From: CAZDYP01 sp964509505
GTDB taxonomy: Bacteria; Chloroflexota; Anaerolineae; JACRMK01
DNA length: 26,638 nucleotides
NCBI GenBank assembly: GCA_964509505.1
Contig: CAZDYP010000057.1
Span: 1 to 26,638, forward strand
Direction of reading: 5' to 3'
The position numbers and the translations under genes are program-made. A model generated the notes under the pieces. It searched no databases. It was given only the letters and a program-made list of their open reading frames with translations, and was not told the DNA's origin. Below are positions 7,761 through 15,095 of the stretch, one piece after another; the stretch's first letter is position 1; the number at the start of each line of letters is the position of its first letter.

Positions 7761-7860
7761 NNNNNNNNNNNNNNNNNNNNNNNNNNNNNNNNNNNNNNNN
7801 NNNNNNNNNNNNNNNNNNNNNNNNNNNNNNNNNNNNNNNNNNNNNNNNNNNNNNNNNNNN
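7761..7860. other. assembly gap (100 N)
   Basis: It removes the MFS 3' end and the fabL upstream region. Confidence 0.99.
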
Positions 7861-8616
7861 ATGCGTTTTGCCAATAAAGTCGCCCTCATCACCGGCAGCG
7901 GGCGCGGCATCGGTCGCGCGATTGCGTTGCAACTGGCACATGAGGGCGCGGATATCGTTGTGAATTTTTTCCGCAACCGTCAACCCGCCAATGAAACGGC
8001 GGAGGCGATTCGCGCGTTGGGTCGCCGCGCGCATATTGTCAAAGCGAATGTGGGCGAGGTTGACCAAATCGAGAAGATGTTCGCAGAGGTCAAAGAGGTA
8101 TTTGGCGGCCTCGACATCCTCGTATGCAACGCCGCGTCTGGTTACATCCGCCCCTCACTAGCACAGGAAGTGAAAGGCTGGGATTGGACGATGAACATCA
8201 ACGCGCGCTCGGTGTTGTTCTGCGCGCAACAAGCGCATCCCTTGATGAAGGCGCGCGGCGGCGGCGCGATTGTTTCGATTTCATCGCTCGGCTCGATTCG
8301 CGTCATGCCGTCATACGTCGTCATTGGCGCGAGCAAGGCGGCGATTGAAGCGCTCACCCGCTATCTCGCTTATGAGTTCGCACCCGATCACATCGTCGTC
8401 AATGCGGTGAGCGGCGGCCTCGTGGAAACAGACGCCCTCGAACATTTTCCGCAACGTCAAGAGATGTTGTCGCAGGGGTTGTCGCGCACGCCCGCAGGTC
8501 GCCTCACCACCTCCGAAGACATCGCCAAAGTTGTCGCATTCCTCTGCTCCTCCGACGCGTACATGATTCGTGGGCAGACGATTATGGTGGATGGGGGATT
8601 CACGCTACCAACGTGA
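7861..8616 (+). CDS. fabL: enoyl-[ACP] reductase, FabL type
   Basis: 251 residues, a short-chain dehydrogenase. The cofactor loop TGSGRGIG is at 11-18. NAASG (90-94), WDWTMNINA, SISSLGSIR and NAVSGG...TDALEHFP match the FabL (enoyl reductase III) pattern known from Bacillus. The catalytic pair is Y152-x6-K159, the spacing of enoyl reductases, rather than the Y-x3-K of FabG. It reduces trans-2-enoyl-ACP in the last step of fatty acid elongation, probably with NADPH. The ATG is the very first base after the assembly gap, so its RBS cannot be seen, and an earlier start cannot be excluded, although the protein begins exactly as the family does. Confidence 0.88.
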   Translation: MRFANKVALITGSGRGIGRAIALQLAHEGADIVVNFFRNRQPANETAEAIRALGRRAHIVKANVGEVDQIEKMFAEVKEVFGGLDILVCNAASGYIRPSLAQEVKGWDWTMNINARSVLFCAQQAHPLMKARGGGAIVSISSLGSIRVMPSYVVIGASKAAIEALTRYLAYEFAPDHIVVNAVSGGLVETDALEHFPQRQEMLSQGLSRTPAGRLTTSEDIAKVVAFLCSSDAYMIRGQTIMVDGGFTLPT

Positions 8617-8626
8617 AAATTTTCAA

Positions 8627-8682
8627 CACCAAGGCACGAAGAACTCACGAACGCACATTTGTGAATTCTTTGTGCCTTGGTG
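8627..8682. repeat. 56-bp inverted repeat between fabL and the aminotransferase
   Basis: The arms CACCAAGGCACGAAGAACTC... (8627-8648) and its inverse (8661-8682) match 20 of 22, with a 12-nt loop. This CACCAAGGCAC...GTGCCTTGGTG type is a familiar dispersed palindrome. It lacks a T-tract, so it is not a classical terminator. Confidence 0.85.
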
Positions 8683-8699
8683 GTTAATGGGAGACTGAT

Positions 8700-9809
8700 G
8701 TGAAGATTGAACCGTTTGCAATGGAGCGTTGGCAGTCCACCTGGGAGAACATCGTCGCGTACAATTTGTCGGAGAGCGGTGTGCATCCCCTCGCATTGCG
8801 CCAGTTGGCGGGCGCTGCTGCGGAGCGCATCTGGGCAACCGAATTGGGGTACTCGCAGGGCAATGGCACGCCCGAATTGCGGCGACTCATCGCGGCGTTG
8901 TATGCGGGCGCCAATGAAGACCACATACTCGTGACGAATGGCTCATCGGAAGCGTTGTTCGTGATGATTTGGAGTTTGATTGAGGCGGGCGACGAGGTTG
9001 TGATGATGCTGCCGAACTACATGCAAATTCATGGCACGATTCGCGGTTGGGGCGGCGTCGTGCGCCCGTTCCATTTGCGCGAGAAGCTCGCATGGCAACC
9101 CGACCTCGACGAGCTGCGCCGCGCCATCACAGCCAAAACCAAAATGATCGCGGTGTGCAATCCAAACAATCCAACCGGCGCGATCCTGAGCGACGAGGCG
9201 ATGCGCGCGATTGTGGAGGCGGCGAGCTCGTGTGGCGCGTGGTTGTTGTCCGACGAAGTATATCAGGGGGCGGAGCGCAATGGGGTCACAACGAAAAGCT
9301 TTTGGGGCATGTACGACAAAGTGATTGTCACGAATGGTCTGAGCAAAGCGTATGGCTTGCCCGGCTTGCGTATCGGATGGGCGGTTGCGCCGCAACCACA
9401 AGCGCATGAAGGTTGGGTACGCACGAACTACACGACGATTGCGCCATCCACGCTGAGTGATCGCTTGGCGCAGCTCGCCTTGACTGGCGACAAACGCACA
9501 GCGATTTTGCAACGCACCCGCGCGATTTTGCGGAAGAACTATCCCTTGTTCGAGGCGTGGGTTGAAGATCATGGCGACTTGTTCAGCATGGTGGCGCCGC
9601 ATGCGGGCGCGATTGGCTACCTGCGATACAAGCTTGGCATCAACTCGTCGGAGCTTGCGGAAAAGTTGCGCGCCGAGCAAAGCGTCCTTGTCGTGCCTGG
9701 CGACCATTTCGGCATGGATCATTATTTGCGGGTTGGCTATGGTCCGCCGGAGGAGTATCTGCGGACGGGGTTGCAGCGGGTGGATGTGGTGTTAAGAAGT
9801 TTGCGGTGA
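8700..9809 (+). CDS. class I/II aminotransferase (PLP-dependent)
   Basis: 369 residues of fold-type I aminotransferase. Landmarks: NGSSEA (80-85), CNPNNPTG (153-160), SDEVY (184-188), the PLP lysine in NGLSKAYGLPGLRIGW (K216) and a C-terminal arginine in DHYLRVGYG. It transfers an amino group between an amino acid and a 2-oxo acid; the donor and acceptor are not evident. The start is GTG at 8700, with GGGAG 6 nt upstream. The ATG two bases earlier runs straight into TGA. It lies downstream of fabL across a palindromic repeat. Confidence 0.9.
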   Translation: MKIEPFAMERWQSTWENIVAYNLSESGVHPLALRQLAGAAAERIWATELGYSQGNGTPELRRLIAALYAGANEDHILVTNGSSEALFVMIWSLIEAGDEVVMMLPNYMQIHGTIRGWGGVVRPFHLREKLAWQPDLDELRRAITAKTKMIAVCNPNNPTGAILSDEAMRAIVEAASSCGAWLLSDEVYQGAERNGVTTKSFWGMYDKVIVTNGLSKAYGLPGLRIGWAVAPQPQAHEGWVRTNYTTIAPSTLSDRLAQLALTGDKRTAILQRTRAILRKNYPLFEAWVEDHGDLFSMVAPHAGAIGYLRYKLGINSSELAEKLRAEQSVLVVPGDHFGMDHYLRVGYGPPEEYLRTGLQRVDVVLRSLR

Positions 9810-9825
9810 TGCAACGCCACTAATC

Positions 9826-9859
9826 AAAAAGCGACGCCTCAGTGCCATGAGCGTCGCTT
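9826..9859 (-). terminator. terminator of the M29 aminopeptidase gene
   Basis: On the minus strand AAGCGACGC and GCGTCGCTT form a 9-bp stem with a 13-nt loop, followed by TTT. It lies between the convergent aminotransferase and aminopeptidase genes and may also slow plus-strand transcription. Confidence 0.8.
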
Positions 9860-9895
9860 GTGTATTGGTTCAATTCCGAATTACCAACTCTCCCC

Positions 9896-11002
9896 TCACT
9901 CTATCAACCACTTCCCATCCTTCATCACCAACCGCCCATCGGCAAATACTTCGCCACCTTGCCGCAACTCGATGAGCATGTCCCAATGCAAGCCCGACAC
10001 ATTTTTGCCACCCGTTTCAGGATATGCCATGCCCAAGGCAAGATGTATGGTGCCGCCCATCTTTTCGTCGAAGAGCATGTTCTTCGTGAAGTGTTGGATG
10101 CCATAGTTCGTGCCGACGCCAATTTCGCCCAGCGTGCGCGAACCTGCATCCATGTCCAGCATCTCTGTTAAGAATGCTTGCCCCTTGCGCGCGGAGGCTT
10201 GTATCACGCGCCCTTTCTCAAACACCAGACGCACATCCTCAACTTCGTGGCCACCGTGAATCGCGGGATAGCTATACGTCACGACGCCATTCACCGAATC
10301 TTCGATGGGCGCGCTATACACCTCGCCGTCGGGAAAGTTGCGCGTGCCGTCCGCATTCTCCCACTTGCGCCCTGCGATGCTCATCGTCACATCGGTGCCA
10401 GGTCCGACGATGCGCAGCTCGCGCGTCTCCGTCAACAGGTCCGCAATTTTTTGTTGCTTGCGTCCTTGCGCTTTCCACGCGGCGACAGGATCATCGTGAT
10501 TGAGCAGCATCGCGCCATAAACAAAATTCGTGTAATCGCCTAACGACATACCCGCCTCTTGTGCGCTGGCGTGCGTCGGATAGAGCGTGAGACACCAACG
10601 CAAATCGCCCGACGCCGCGCGCTCCATGCGCTTCTTCGACAGCTCGGCGCGCGCCTTGCTATACATAGCCTGTTTCTTGGGATCAACCCCTGTGAGCTCT
10701 TTCAAGTTGTACGGCGCATTGATGGTCAAGGTAGAATTGACTTTGTCGTAGATGAGCTTATCTGCTTCGGAGACATGCGTGAGCTGCGCTTCATTGGCGT
10801 GTTTGTAGAAGATTGGCTGCAAACCATCTACGGCGATGCGCAGCTCGACGAAGGCGCCCACCTCAATCGCGGCGCGATAGACTTCACGAATCAACGGCGC
10901 AGCTAGCTCCGTGCTGGAGATGATGAACCAATCCCCCTTACGCACCGGAATAGAATAATGCACCAACACATCCGCCAGCTTAGAAATGCGTGGGTCAGCC
11001 AT
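9896..11002 (-). CDS. M29 family metallo-aminopeptidase (AmpS / aminopeptidase T type)
   Basis: About 368 residues. Family landmarks seen: NFPDGEVYSAPIEDSVNG (first metal-ligand Glu), the EIGVGTN strand, then FDEKMGGTIHLALGMAYPE and NVSGLHWDM near the C-terminus, which carry the remaining Glu/His/Asp ligands. These enzymes remove N-terminal residues using two metal ions in the cytoplasm. The start at 11002 (ADPRISKLADVLVHYS) matches the usual family beginning and has GGAG 6 nt upstream. The frame stays open to an ATG at 11080, which would add 26 atypical residues with a poorer RBS. It is convergent with the aminotransferase and shares the terminator at 9826-9859. Confidence 0.92.
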   Translation of the reverse strand: MADPRISKLADVLVHYSIPVRKGDWFIISSTELAAPLIREVYRAAIEVGAFVELRIAVDGLQPIFYKHANEAQLTHVSEADKLIYDKVNSTLTINAPYNLKELTGVDPKKQAMYSKARAELSKKRMERAASGDLRWCLTLYPTHASAQEAGMSLGDYTNFVYGAMLLNHDDPVAAWKAQGRKQQKIADLLTETRELRIVGPGTDVTMSIAGRKWENADGTRNFPDGEVYSAPIEDSVNGVVTYSYPAIHGGHEVEDVRLVFEKGRVIQASARKGQAFLTEMLDMDAGSRTLGEIGVGTNYGIQHFTKNMLFDEKMGGTIHLALGMAYPETGGKNVSGLHWDMLIELRQGGEVFADGRLVMKDGKWLIE

Positions 11003-11320
11003 AGGCAACTCCAATCGTTCAACGGATTCGAGAAATGTTTCAGACATCGGAAGGCTAGGGCTTGAGGAGACGGTCGCCATGACTTATGCCCCGCTTCCTC
11101 ATTGAACAGGTTGACGCTTCTTTCGACTTTACAACGCTTTGACTTGATTCTCCCAGATACTGATAGAAAAACTTGTGGCTGCGTGGTCACGCCGCTTCGG
11201 CATCCGCAAAACGGAGCGCGCTTGATTGCTCGTTGAAGTATCCATGACCTGTGTCAGCACAGACAGCCAAAGGTGGTTGCGCCGTTGACGGTTGCGGCAA
11301 AACAAACACCTTGCCACTGA

Positions 11321-11482
11321 GTAACTAACGCTTTTCTCCAACGGCTAGCCGAGTGAGCTGGTCGAACCATGCAGGTTGCGGCATGGAGCGCATGCTTCGA
11401 CCAGCTCAACCGGCTGCATGACAGCGTGGGTTGCAGCGTCGAACGAGGCTGCGGCAAATTGAAAACCGAAAGTGTTAGTTAC
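11321..11482. mobile_element. MITE-like element with GTAACTAAC termini
   Basis: The terminal inverted repeats GTAACTAACGCTTT (11321-11334) and AAAGTGTTAGTTAC (11469-11482) match 13 of 14. Inside is a hairpin of GAGCTGGTCGAACCATGC with its inverse (11355-11407). There is no ORF. No clear target duplication is seen. Confidence 0.55.
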
Positions 11483-11570
11483 GCAGCGCCTTGCCGCCAA
11501 TTTTTCACGCACACTATACTGTATTCGCTCATGAGATGCAAGGTAACGCATAGCGGGCGCTTAGTCACTT

Positions 11571-11712
11571 AGAGAGTGTTTTGAAATTCAGACCCTAAAG
11601 GTTTTTCTGGTGAAGCGGGTTTACAAGTTGCGCCGCAAGCCTGCCTGAAATGCTTTTTGCTTGCCAGCGAAACCGTTAGGGGCTCGGTCTTAGATTTTCA
11701 ACACACTTTCTT
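11571..11712. mobile_element. MITE-like element with AGAGAGTGTTTTGAAA termini
   Basis: The left end AGAGAGTGTTTTGAAATTC is inversely matched by the right end GATTTTCAACACACTTTCTT, and AGACC/GGTCT sit just inside both. The length is about 142 bp with no ORF. It sits inside heptad-like DNA (TTAGTCACTT left, TTAGTCGCTT right), and TTA/TA could be a target duplication. Confidence 0.55.
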
Positions 11713-11714
11713 AG

Positions 11715-11838
11715 TCGCTTGGTTACATAGGCGTTTAGTCGCTTAGTCGCGTGCGCAGCACAGTCACATGATTGAACGCTGACCGCCCCCATGACCCCAC
11801 GCCCACGTGACCGCGTGACCGCGCAACCGCGCGACTAT
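11715..11838. repeat. TAGTCGC / GTGACCGC repeat tract
   Basis: TTAGTCGC units (11711-11750) are followed by GTGACCGC-type units (about 11800-11834) ending in GCGCGACTA. The TAG stop of the cupredoxin-domain gene (11837-11835) is the first triplet of a TAGTCGC unit on the minus strand. Confidence 0.65.
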
Positions 11839-13868
11839 TTGACCACAATCGTGCCCGCCATCCCCACCCCCCCTTTATCGCCGTGATACTCACAGTAGTA
11901 AGGGAATGTGCCGGGTGTGTCGAAGGTGAATTTATATTGCGCGTTCGCGCCGATGTCCTTCGAGTCGAGCGGCTTGCCGCTGTCGGAGGTGACAGTGTGC
12001 TTCGCGTTGTCTTTGTTGACAAAGATGACCGTCGTGCCCTTGTCAATCGTCAACGTCTTATCTTTGTACACGAAGTCTTGCATCAAGACGGTTTTGGATT
12101 GCGGCACGGGCGTTGGCGTCGCGGTAGGCGCGGGAGGCGGCGTCGGCGTCGGCAAGTTCAAGGTTTGCACCAGGTTCGCTTGAATCGGCGTGAGCGACAG
12201 CCCTGCTAGTTTCTGCGCCGCAAAATACAAATCGGTGAAGCCGGCTTCGTCGGGGATGAGCTCGATTTCCTTGTTGCCATTTTTGTCTTGCCCATCCACC
12301 GCCAGCCGCCCTAACACTTCGATTTCTTTCGCCAACTCAAGGGTCGCCTTCACATCTGTCGCCGCCAGAATCGCCCTCGAATTTTTGAGAATGTCGCCGC
12401 ACCACTTCTGGAAATTCGCATTGGCGACCTGCAACTCTGCCGCGCGCTGTTTCAATTCCGCCGTCGCATCGGACGCTTTCGCCATGCGTTGCACACTCGC
12501 CGCGATTTGGTTCGCGTACGGCAACAAACCGAAGCCGTCGCCAGGGTCTTCAACGTTGCCATCTTTATCCAGGTCGCCGAAACCTTTGTCTTTCGAGCCG
12601 ACGAGCAGGTTAATCATGTGTTCAGCATGGCGTTTGGTGGCGGGCAAGCTGCCGCGCTCCGCCGCTTCGCGCACTTCAGCTGCATGGACTTTGAGATTGT
12701 CAATAATGTCGTTGATGCCGATGACATAGCCTGCTTTGTTCGGCGTATCGGGCGCCAATCCCATCAGCAACTTCACTTCGCCGGCGAGACGCTGCGCAAA
12801 TTGCCCAGAGAAGATGAGCGTGTTGGATGGTCGCGTGGCGGGCGCTGACTCAACGGTGACGAAGAACTGATCGTAGAGCGCAAGTAAGTTACCGCCTTTC
12901 GGGTCAACATATTTCACGGTGGCTGTGCCGGCTTGACTGACCTTGACCTCACCCATCGCAGCGAACGCCGAAACAGTTGACGATGCCAACCACGCTTGAT
13001 AGATTCTGCCCGCTGCGGGTTGTGGCACATTCACCAACAGCGCAATCGCTGTGTCGTTCGATGCGCCTGTGTTTTCAAAGCTGAGCTGCCCGCGCGCGGG
13101 AATGGGCGTGGGCGTCGGCGCAGGGGTGTTGGTGGGCGCAGGCACGGGCGTGTTCGTTGGCGCACTCGTCGGCGTCGGCGCAGGCGTGGGAATGGACGCG
13201 GCAATGATGTTGGGCAGCACTTTGTTGATGCCATAATCGAAGCGCACATACGCCAGCGCAAGCCCTAGCGCGACACACACCAGACCAATGCCGAAGCGCG
13301 CGACCGGCGGCAACTGAAAGTCCCAAATCCACAGGAACATGAAGATGCCCAACAAATCCGCAAGGAGCGTGAAGCTGTTGAAGAGGGCTTGCGTGGTTGG
13401 GCTGCCGCTGTTGGCGAGATAGTAGAAATAATAAATCTCCAGACCCAACAGGATGATGAGCATCCACAACGTCAACAAGGTTCGCATGAAGCGCTTGAAG
13501 TTTTTGATGCGTAACGCTTCGGGAATCCAACTGCGCCGCAGCATGAACGTGACGATGTAGAGCCCCATGCCCTCCGCGATGAGACCAAGAATGCCATGCG
13601 CGATCATCAGCTGGGCAACGATGCCCGTCGTGGTCGCCGCGTCAATGACGTACGCATAGAAGCTGGTCAGCATGGCGCCCGCGATGAAGATCAGATTGAC
13701 GAAAACCACCGTCATCTGCGTGCGGCGGTGTTTGGGAATCTGTCGCGTGCGCGCAAAGTAAAACCCGATGCACAACGCGACGATCATGATGAGCTGCGCG
13801 ATCAGATTGAAGTCGGCGACCAAGCGATTACAGCCTGTCAACCCCATCAATTTGCACAACGCTTGCAT
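11835..13868 (-). CDS. membrane-anchored cupredoxin fusion protein
   Basis: 677 residues. The N-terminus has about six transmembrane helices (residues ~18-210), resembling DUF420-like membrane domains. A Pro/Thr linker (~225-258) follows, then a beta-rich domain with QPAAGRIYQAWL and VTVESAPATRPS resembling the anti-sigma-factor RskA C-terminal domain. Next is a helical region (~360-545) with two EF-hand-like loops (DLDKDGNVEDPGDG, DGQDKNGNKEIELIPDE) and a second Pro/Thr linker. The last ~75 residues are a plastocyanin-like domain with copper ligands H624, C659, H662, M670 (CEYH...GVGM). It is probably an outward-facing electron carrier on the membrane. The start at 13868 has GGAG 6 nt upstream. 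The stop codon lies in a repeat. It sits downstream of the HoxU-like gene and the Cys-rich mini-protein. The domain combination is unusual; specific function unknown. Confidence 0.87.
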   Translation of the reverse strand: MQALCKLMGLTGCNRLVADFNLIAQLIMIVALCIGFYFARTRQIPKHRRTQMTVVFVNLIFIAGAMLTSFYAYVIDAATTTGIVAQLMIAHGILGLIAEGMGLYIVTFMLRRSWIPEALRIKNFKRFMRTLLTLWMLIILLGLEIYYFYYLANSGSPTTQALFNSFTLLADLLGIFMFLWIWDFQLPPVARFGIGLVCVALGLALAYVRFDYGINKVLPNIIAASIPTPAPTPTSAPTNTPVPAPTNTPAPTPTPIPARGQLSFENTGASNDTAIALLVNVPQPAAGRIYQAWLASSTVSAFAAMGEVKVSQAGTATVKYVDPKGGNLLALYDQFFVTVESAPATRPSNTLIFSGQFAQRLAGEVKLLMGLAPDTPNKAGYVIGINDIIDNLKVHAAEVREAAERGSLPATKRHAEHMINLLVGSKDKGFGDLDKDGNVEDPGDGFGLLPYANQIAASVQRMAKASDATAELKQRAAELQVANANFQKWCGDILKNSRAILAATDVKATLELAKEIEVLGRLAVDGQDKNGNKEIELIPDEAGFTDLYFAAQKLAGLSLTPIQANLVQTLNLPTPTPPPAPTATPTPVPQSKTVLMQDFVYKDKTLTIDKGTTVIFVNKDNAKHTVTSDSGKPLDSKDIGANAQYKFTFDTPGTFPYYCEYHGDKGGVGMAGTIVVK

Positions 13869-13903
13869 AACGCACTCCTCGCCCCCAAAAGATGATGAAG
13901 GAC

Positions 13904-13969
13904 ATTAGAGGAAATAAATGGACATTAGCACACCAGGCTATTCCCCCCATCCTCTTTATTTCCTCTAAT
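13904..13969. repeat. inverted repeat with 15-bp perfect arms
   Basis: ATTAGAGGAAATAAA (13904-13918) and its exact inverse (13955-13969) flank a 36-nt centre. It lies between the Cys-rich mini-protein and the cupredoxin gene. Confidence 0.85.
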
Positions 13970-13996
13970 CTCCTTTTTACTGCTGTCGTTCATCTG

Positions 13997-14167
13997 TTAC
14001 TTCTTTTGCTGCTTGAGCATAGCATCCATGCTCTTTTTCATTTCCTCGACGGTATCCTTCAACGACATGCCGTTTTCTTTTGCCGCCTCCTCTAGCTGCT
14101 TCCAGATGATGTTCTTCGGGTTGCCAAGATTGTCGTTGTATTGTCCACAACCGCAGTTCATGCACAT
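13997..14167 (-). CDS. 56-residue Cys-rich mini-protein (MCMNCGCG start)
   Basis: A short gene: ATG at 14167, TAA at 13999-13997, preceded by a near-perfect AAAGGAGGTGA ribosome site. The product begins MCMNCGCGQYNDN, giving a C-x2-C-x-C cluster suited to binding a metal or Fe-S centre. It continues as an amphipathic, Lys/Glu-rich helix (KNIIWKQLEEAAKENGMSL...) and ends KQQKK. From memory, small proteins starting MCMNCGCG recur in actinobacterial and Chloroflexota genomes; their function is not established. It lies between the HoxU-like gene and the cupredoxin fusion, all on the minus strand, so a role in metal handling or redox is plausible but inferred. Confidence 0.8.
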   Translation of the reverse strand: MCMNCGCGQYNDNLGNPKNIIWKQLEEAAKENGMSLKDTVEEMKKSMDAMLKQQKK

Positions 14168-14189
14168 AGAGCCTCACCTCCTTTCTTCA

Positions 14190-14260
14190 TAGTCGCTAGG
14201 CGTTAGTCGCTAGGCGTTAGCCGCTAGCGACTAGCGACTAATGCCTAGCGACTAACGACT
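14190..14260. repeat. heptad repeat with inverted halves
   Basis: TAGTCGC TAGGCGT TAGTCGC TAGGCGT TAGCCGC is followed by the inverse (TAGCGAC, TAATGCC, TAGCGAC, TAACGAC). The two halves can form a long hairpin. The TAG stop of the HoxU-like gene (14254-14252) is inside it. Confidence 0.92.
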
Positions 14261-14944
14261 CAATACGCGTCGCCGCTTCGGACCTGTGGGCATTGGTTCG
14301 AGTGGTTTCCCTTGCGCGATGAGCCATTCGCGTTTGCCTTGCAATGCGCCCGTCGGACATGCCGCGACACAATTGCCACAATAAACGCACGTGGATTCGG
14401 GAATCGGCACATGAGCAAACGTATCTACTTGGGTGTGAAAACCGCGTCCAGTCAACGTCAACGCAAACGTGTGTTGAATGTCTGCGCCACATGCCTGCAC
14501 ACACCGCCAACACAAGATGCACTTCGAGTAGTCGCGGATGTACATCGCGTTGTCGTCGTGCAACGGCAAAGCGCGTCGCGCGCCGCCCGTGAAACGGCTT
14601 GAGTCAGCGTGATACGTTTGCATGAGCGCTTGAACATCAGGCGCGTGCGACAAATCAATCGCTGAGTTCATCAGCTCCAAAATCATGCGACGCGCTTCAT
14701 GCGCACGCGGCGAGTCGGTATGAATCACCATGCCTTGCTCGACTTGACGCGAACAGGCGGGCGCCAGCACGCGCGAGCGTTCCAATTCGACGACGCAAAC
14801 GCGACACAAGGAATTCGCCGTGAAGTGCGGATGATAGCACACTGTCGGAATTTCCACACCGATGGTCTGCGCCGCCTCGCGGATGGTCGCGCCTGCGGGG
14901 ACGGTGATGGTTTGGTTGTTGATGGTCAGGGTGATAGATGTCAT
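14252..14944 (-). CDS. HoxU/NuoG-N-like Fe-S subunit lacking the His-Cys3 cluster
   Basis: 230 residues, the size of HoxU. An N-terminal [2Fe-2S] ferredoxin domain has C36, C47, C50 and C64. The C-terminus has two [4Fe-4S] motifs, C142-x2-C-x2-C-x3-C152 and C186-x2-C-x2-C-x3-C196. The middle region, where HoxU and NuoG carry His-x3-Cys-x2-Cys-x5-Cys, reads SAIDLSHAPDVQALMQ with no cysteine, so that cluster appears lost. The gene follows the NuoE-NuoF fusion by about 150 bp on the same strand and would pass electrons between NADH/FMN and a partner. No hydrogenase or formate dehydrogenase catalytic subunit is in the window. The stop codon lies in a heptad repeat, so the last residues (LSR) may be repeat-derived. 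The ribosome site is weak. It could serve a bidirectional hydrogenase, formate dehydrogenase or other NAD-linked enzyme elsewhere. Confidence 0.85.
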   Translation of the reverse strand: MTSITLTINNQTITVPAGATIREAAQTIGVEIPTVCYHPHFTANSLCRVCVVELERSRVLAPACSRQVEQGMVIHTDSPRAHEARRMILELMNSAIDLSHAPDVQALMQTYHADSSRFTGGARRALPLHDDNAMYIRDYSKCILCWRCVQACGADIQHTFALTLTGRGFHTQVDTFAHVPIPESTCVYCGNCVAACPTGALQGKREWLIAQGKPLEPMPTGPKRRRVLSR

Positions 14945-15000
14945 TTCAGAGCCATTCTAAAAACTCTTCCGCTCCCGTGCGGAAATCGTGCGGGGTGAGG

Positions 15001-15024
15001 AGACGGCGTTCTCTAACGCCGTCT
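15001..15024. repeat. 10-bp stem hairpin AGACGGCGTT/AACGCCGTCT
   Basis: A perfect 10-bp stem with a CTCT loop lies in the gap between the NuoEF-like and HoxU-like genes. There is no T-tract on either strand, so it is probably an intergenic repeat or an mRNA-stabilising structure rather than a terminator. Confidence 0.8.
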
Positions 15025-15095
15025 GCGCGCAAGCGAGCGCGCTGTAGCCGCCTTCGTCTTTTGTGATGCTACCGTAAAAGAAAACCTTCTTTGCC

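Larger units (their letters stand above)
11003..11834. other. gene-poor intergenic region rich in mobile-like repeats
   Basis: I see no convincing gene in these 832 bases. They hold two MITE-like elements (11321-11482 and 11571-11712), a strong hairpin inside the first (11355-11407), and CGCGTGACC/TAGTCGC-type repeats from about 11715. The stretch 11080-11320 shows nothing I can name. Confidence 0.6.

Noticed and set aside
11339..11834. Hidden tRNA or ncRNA gene in the gene-poor region
   Set aside because: I checked for T-loop (GGTTCGA) and cloverleaf patterns and found none. The hairpins there are explained by inverted repeats.
13977..14177. 66-residue ORF in this interval
   Set aside because: It is a shadow frame. 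The frame with a near-perfect ribosome site and coding character is the 56-residue MCMNCGCG protein at 13997-14167.
15001..15024. Terminator between the NuoEF-like and HoxU-like genes
   Set aside because: The stem is strong but has no T-tract on either strand, and the two genes form one functional unit.
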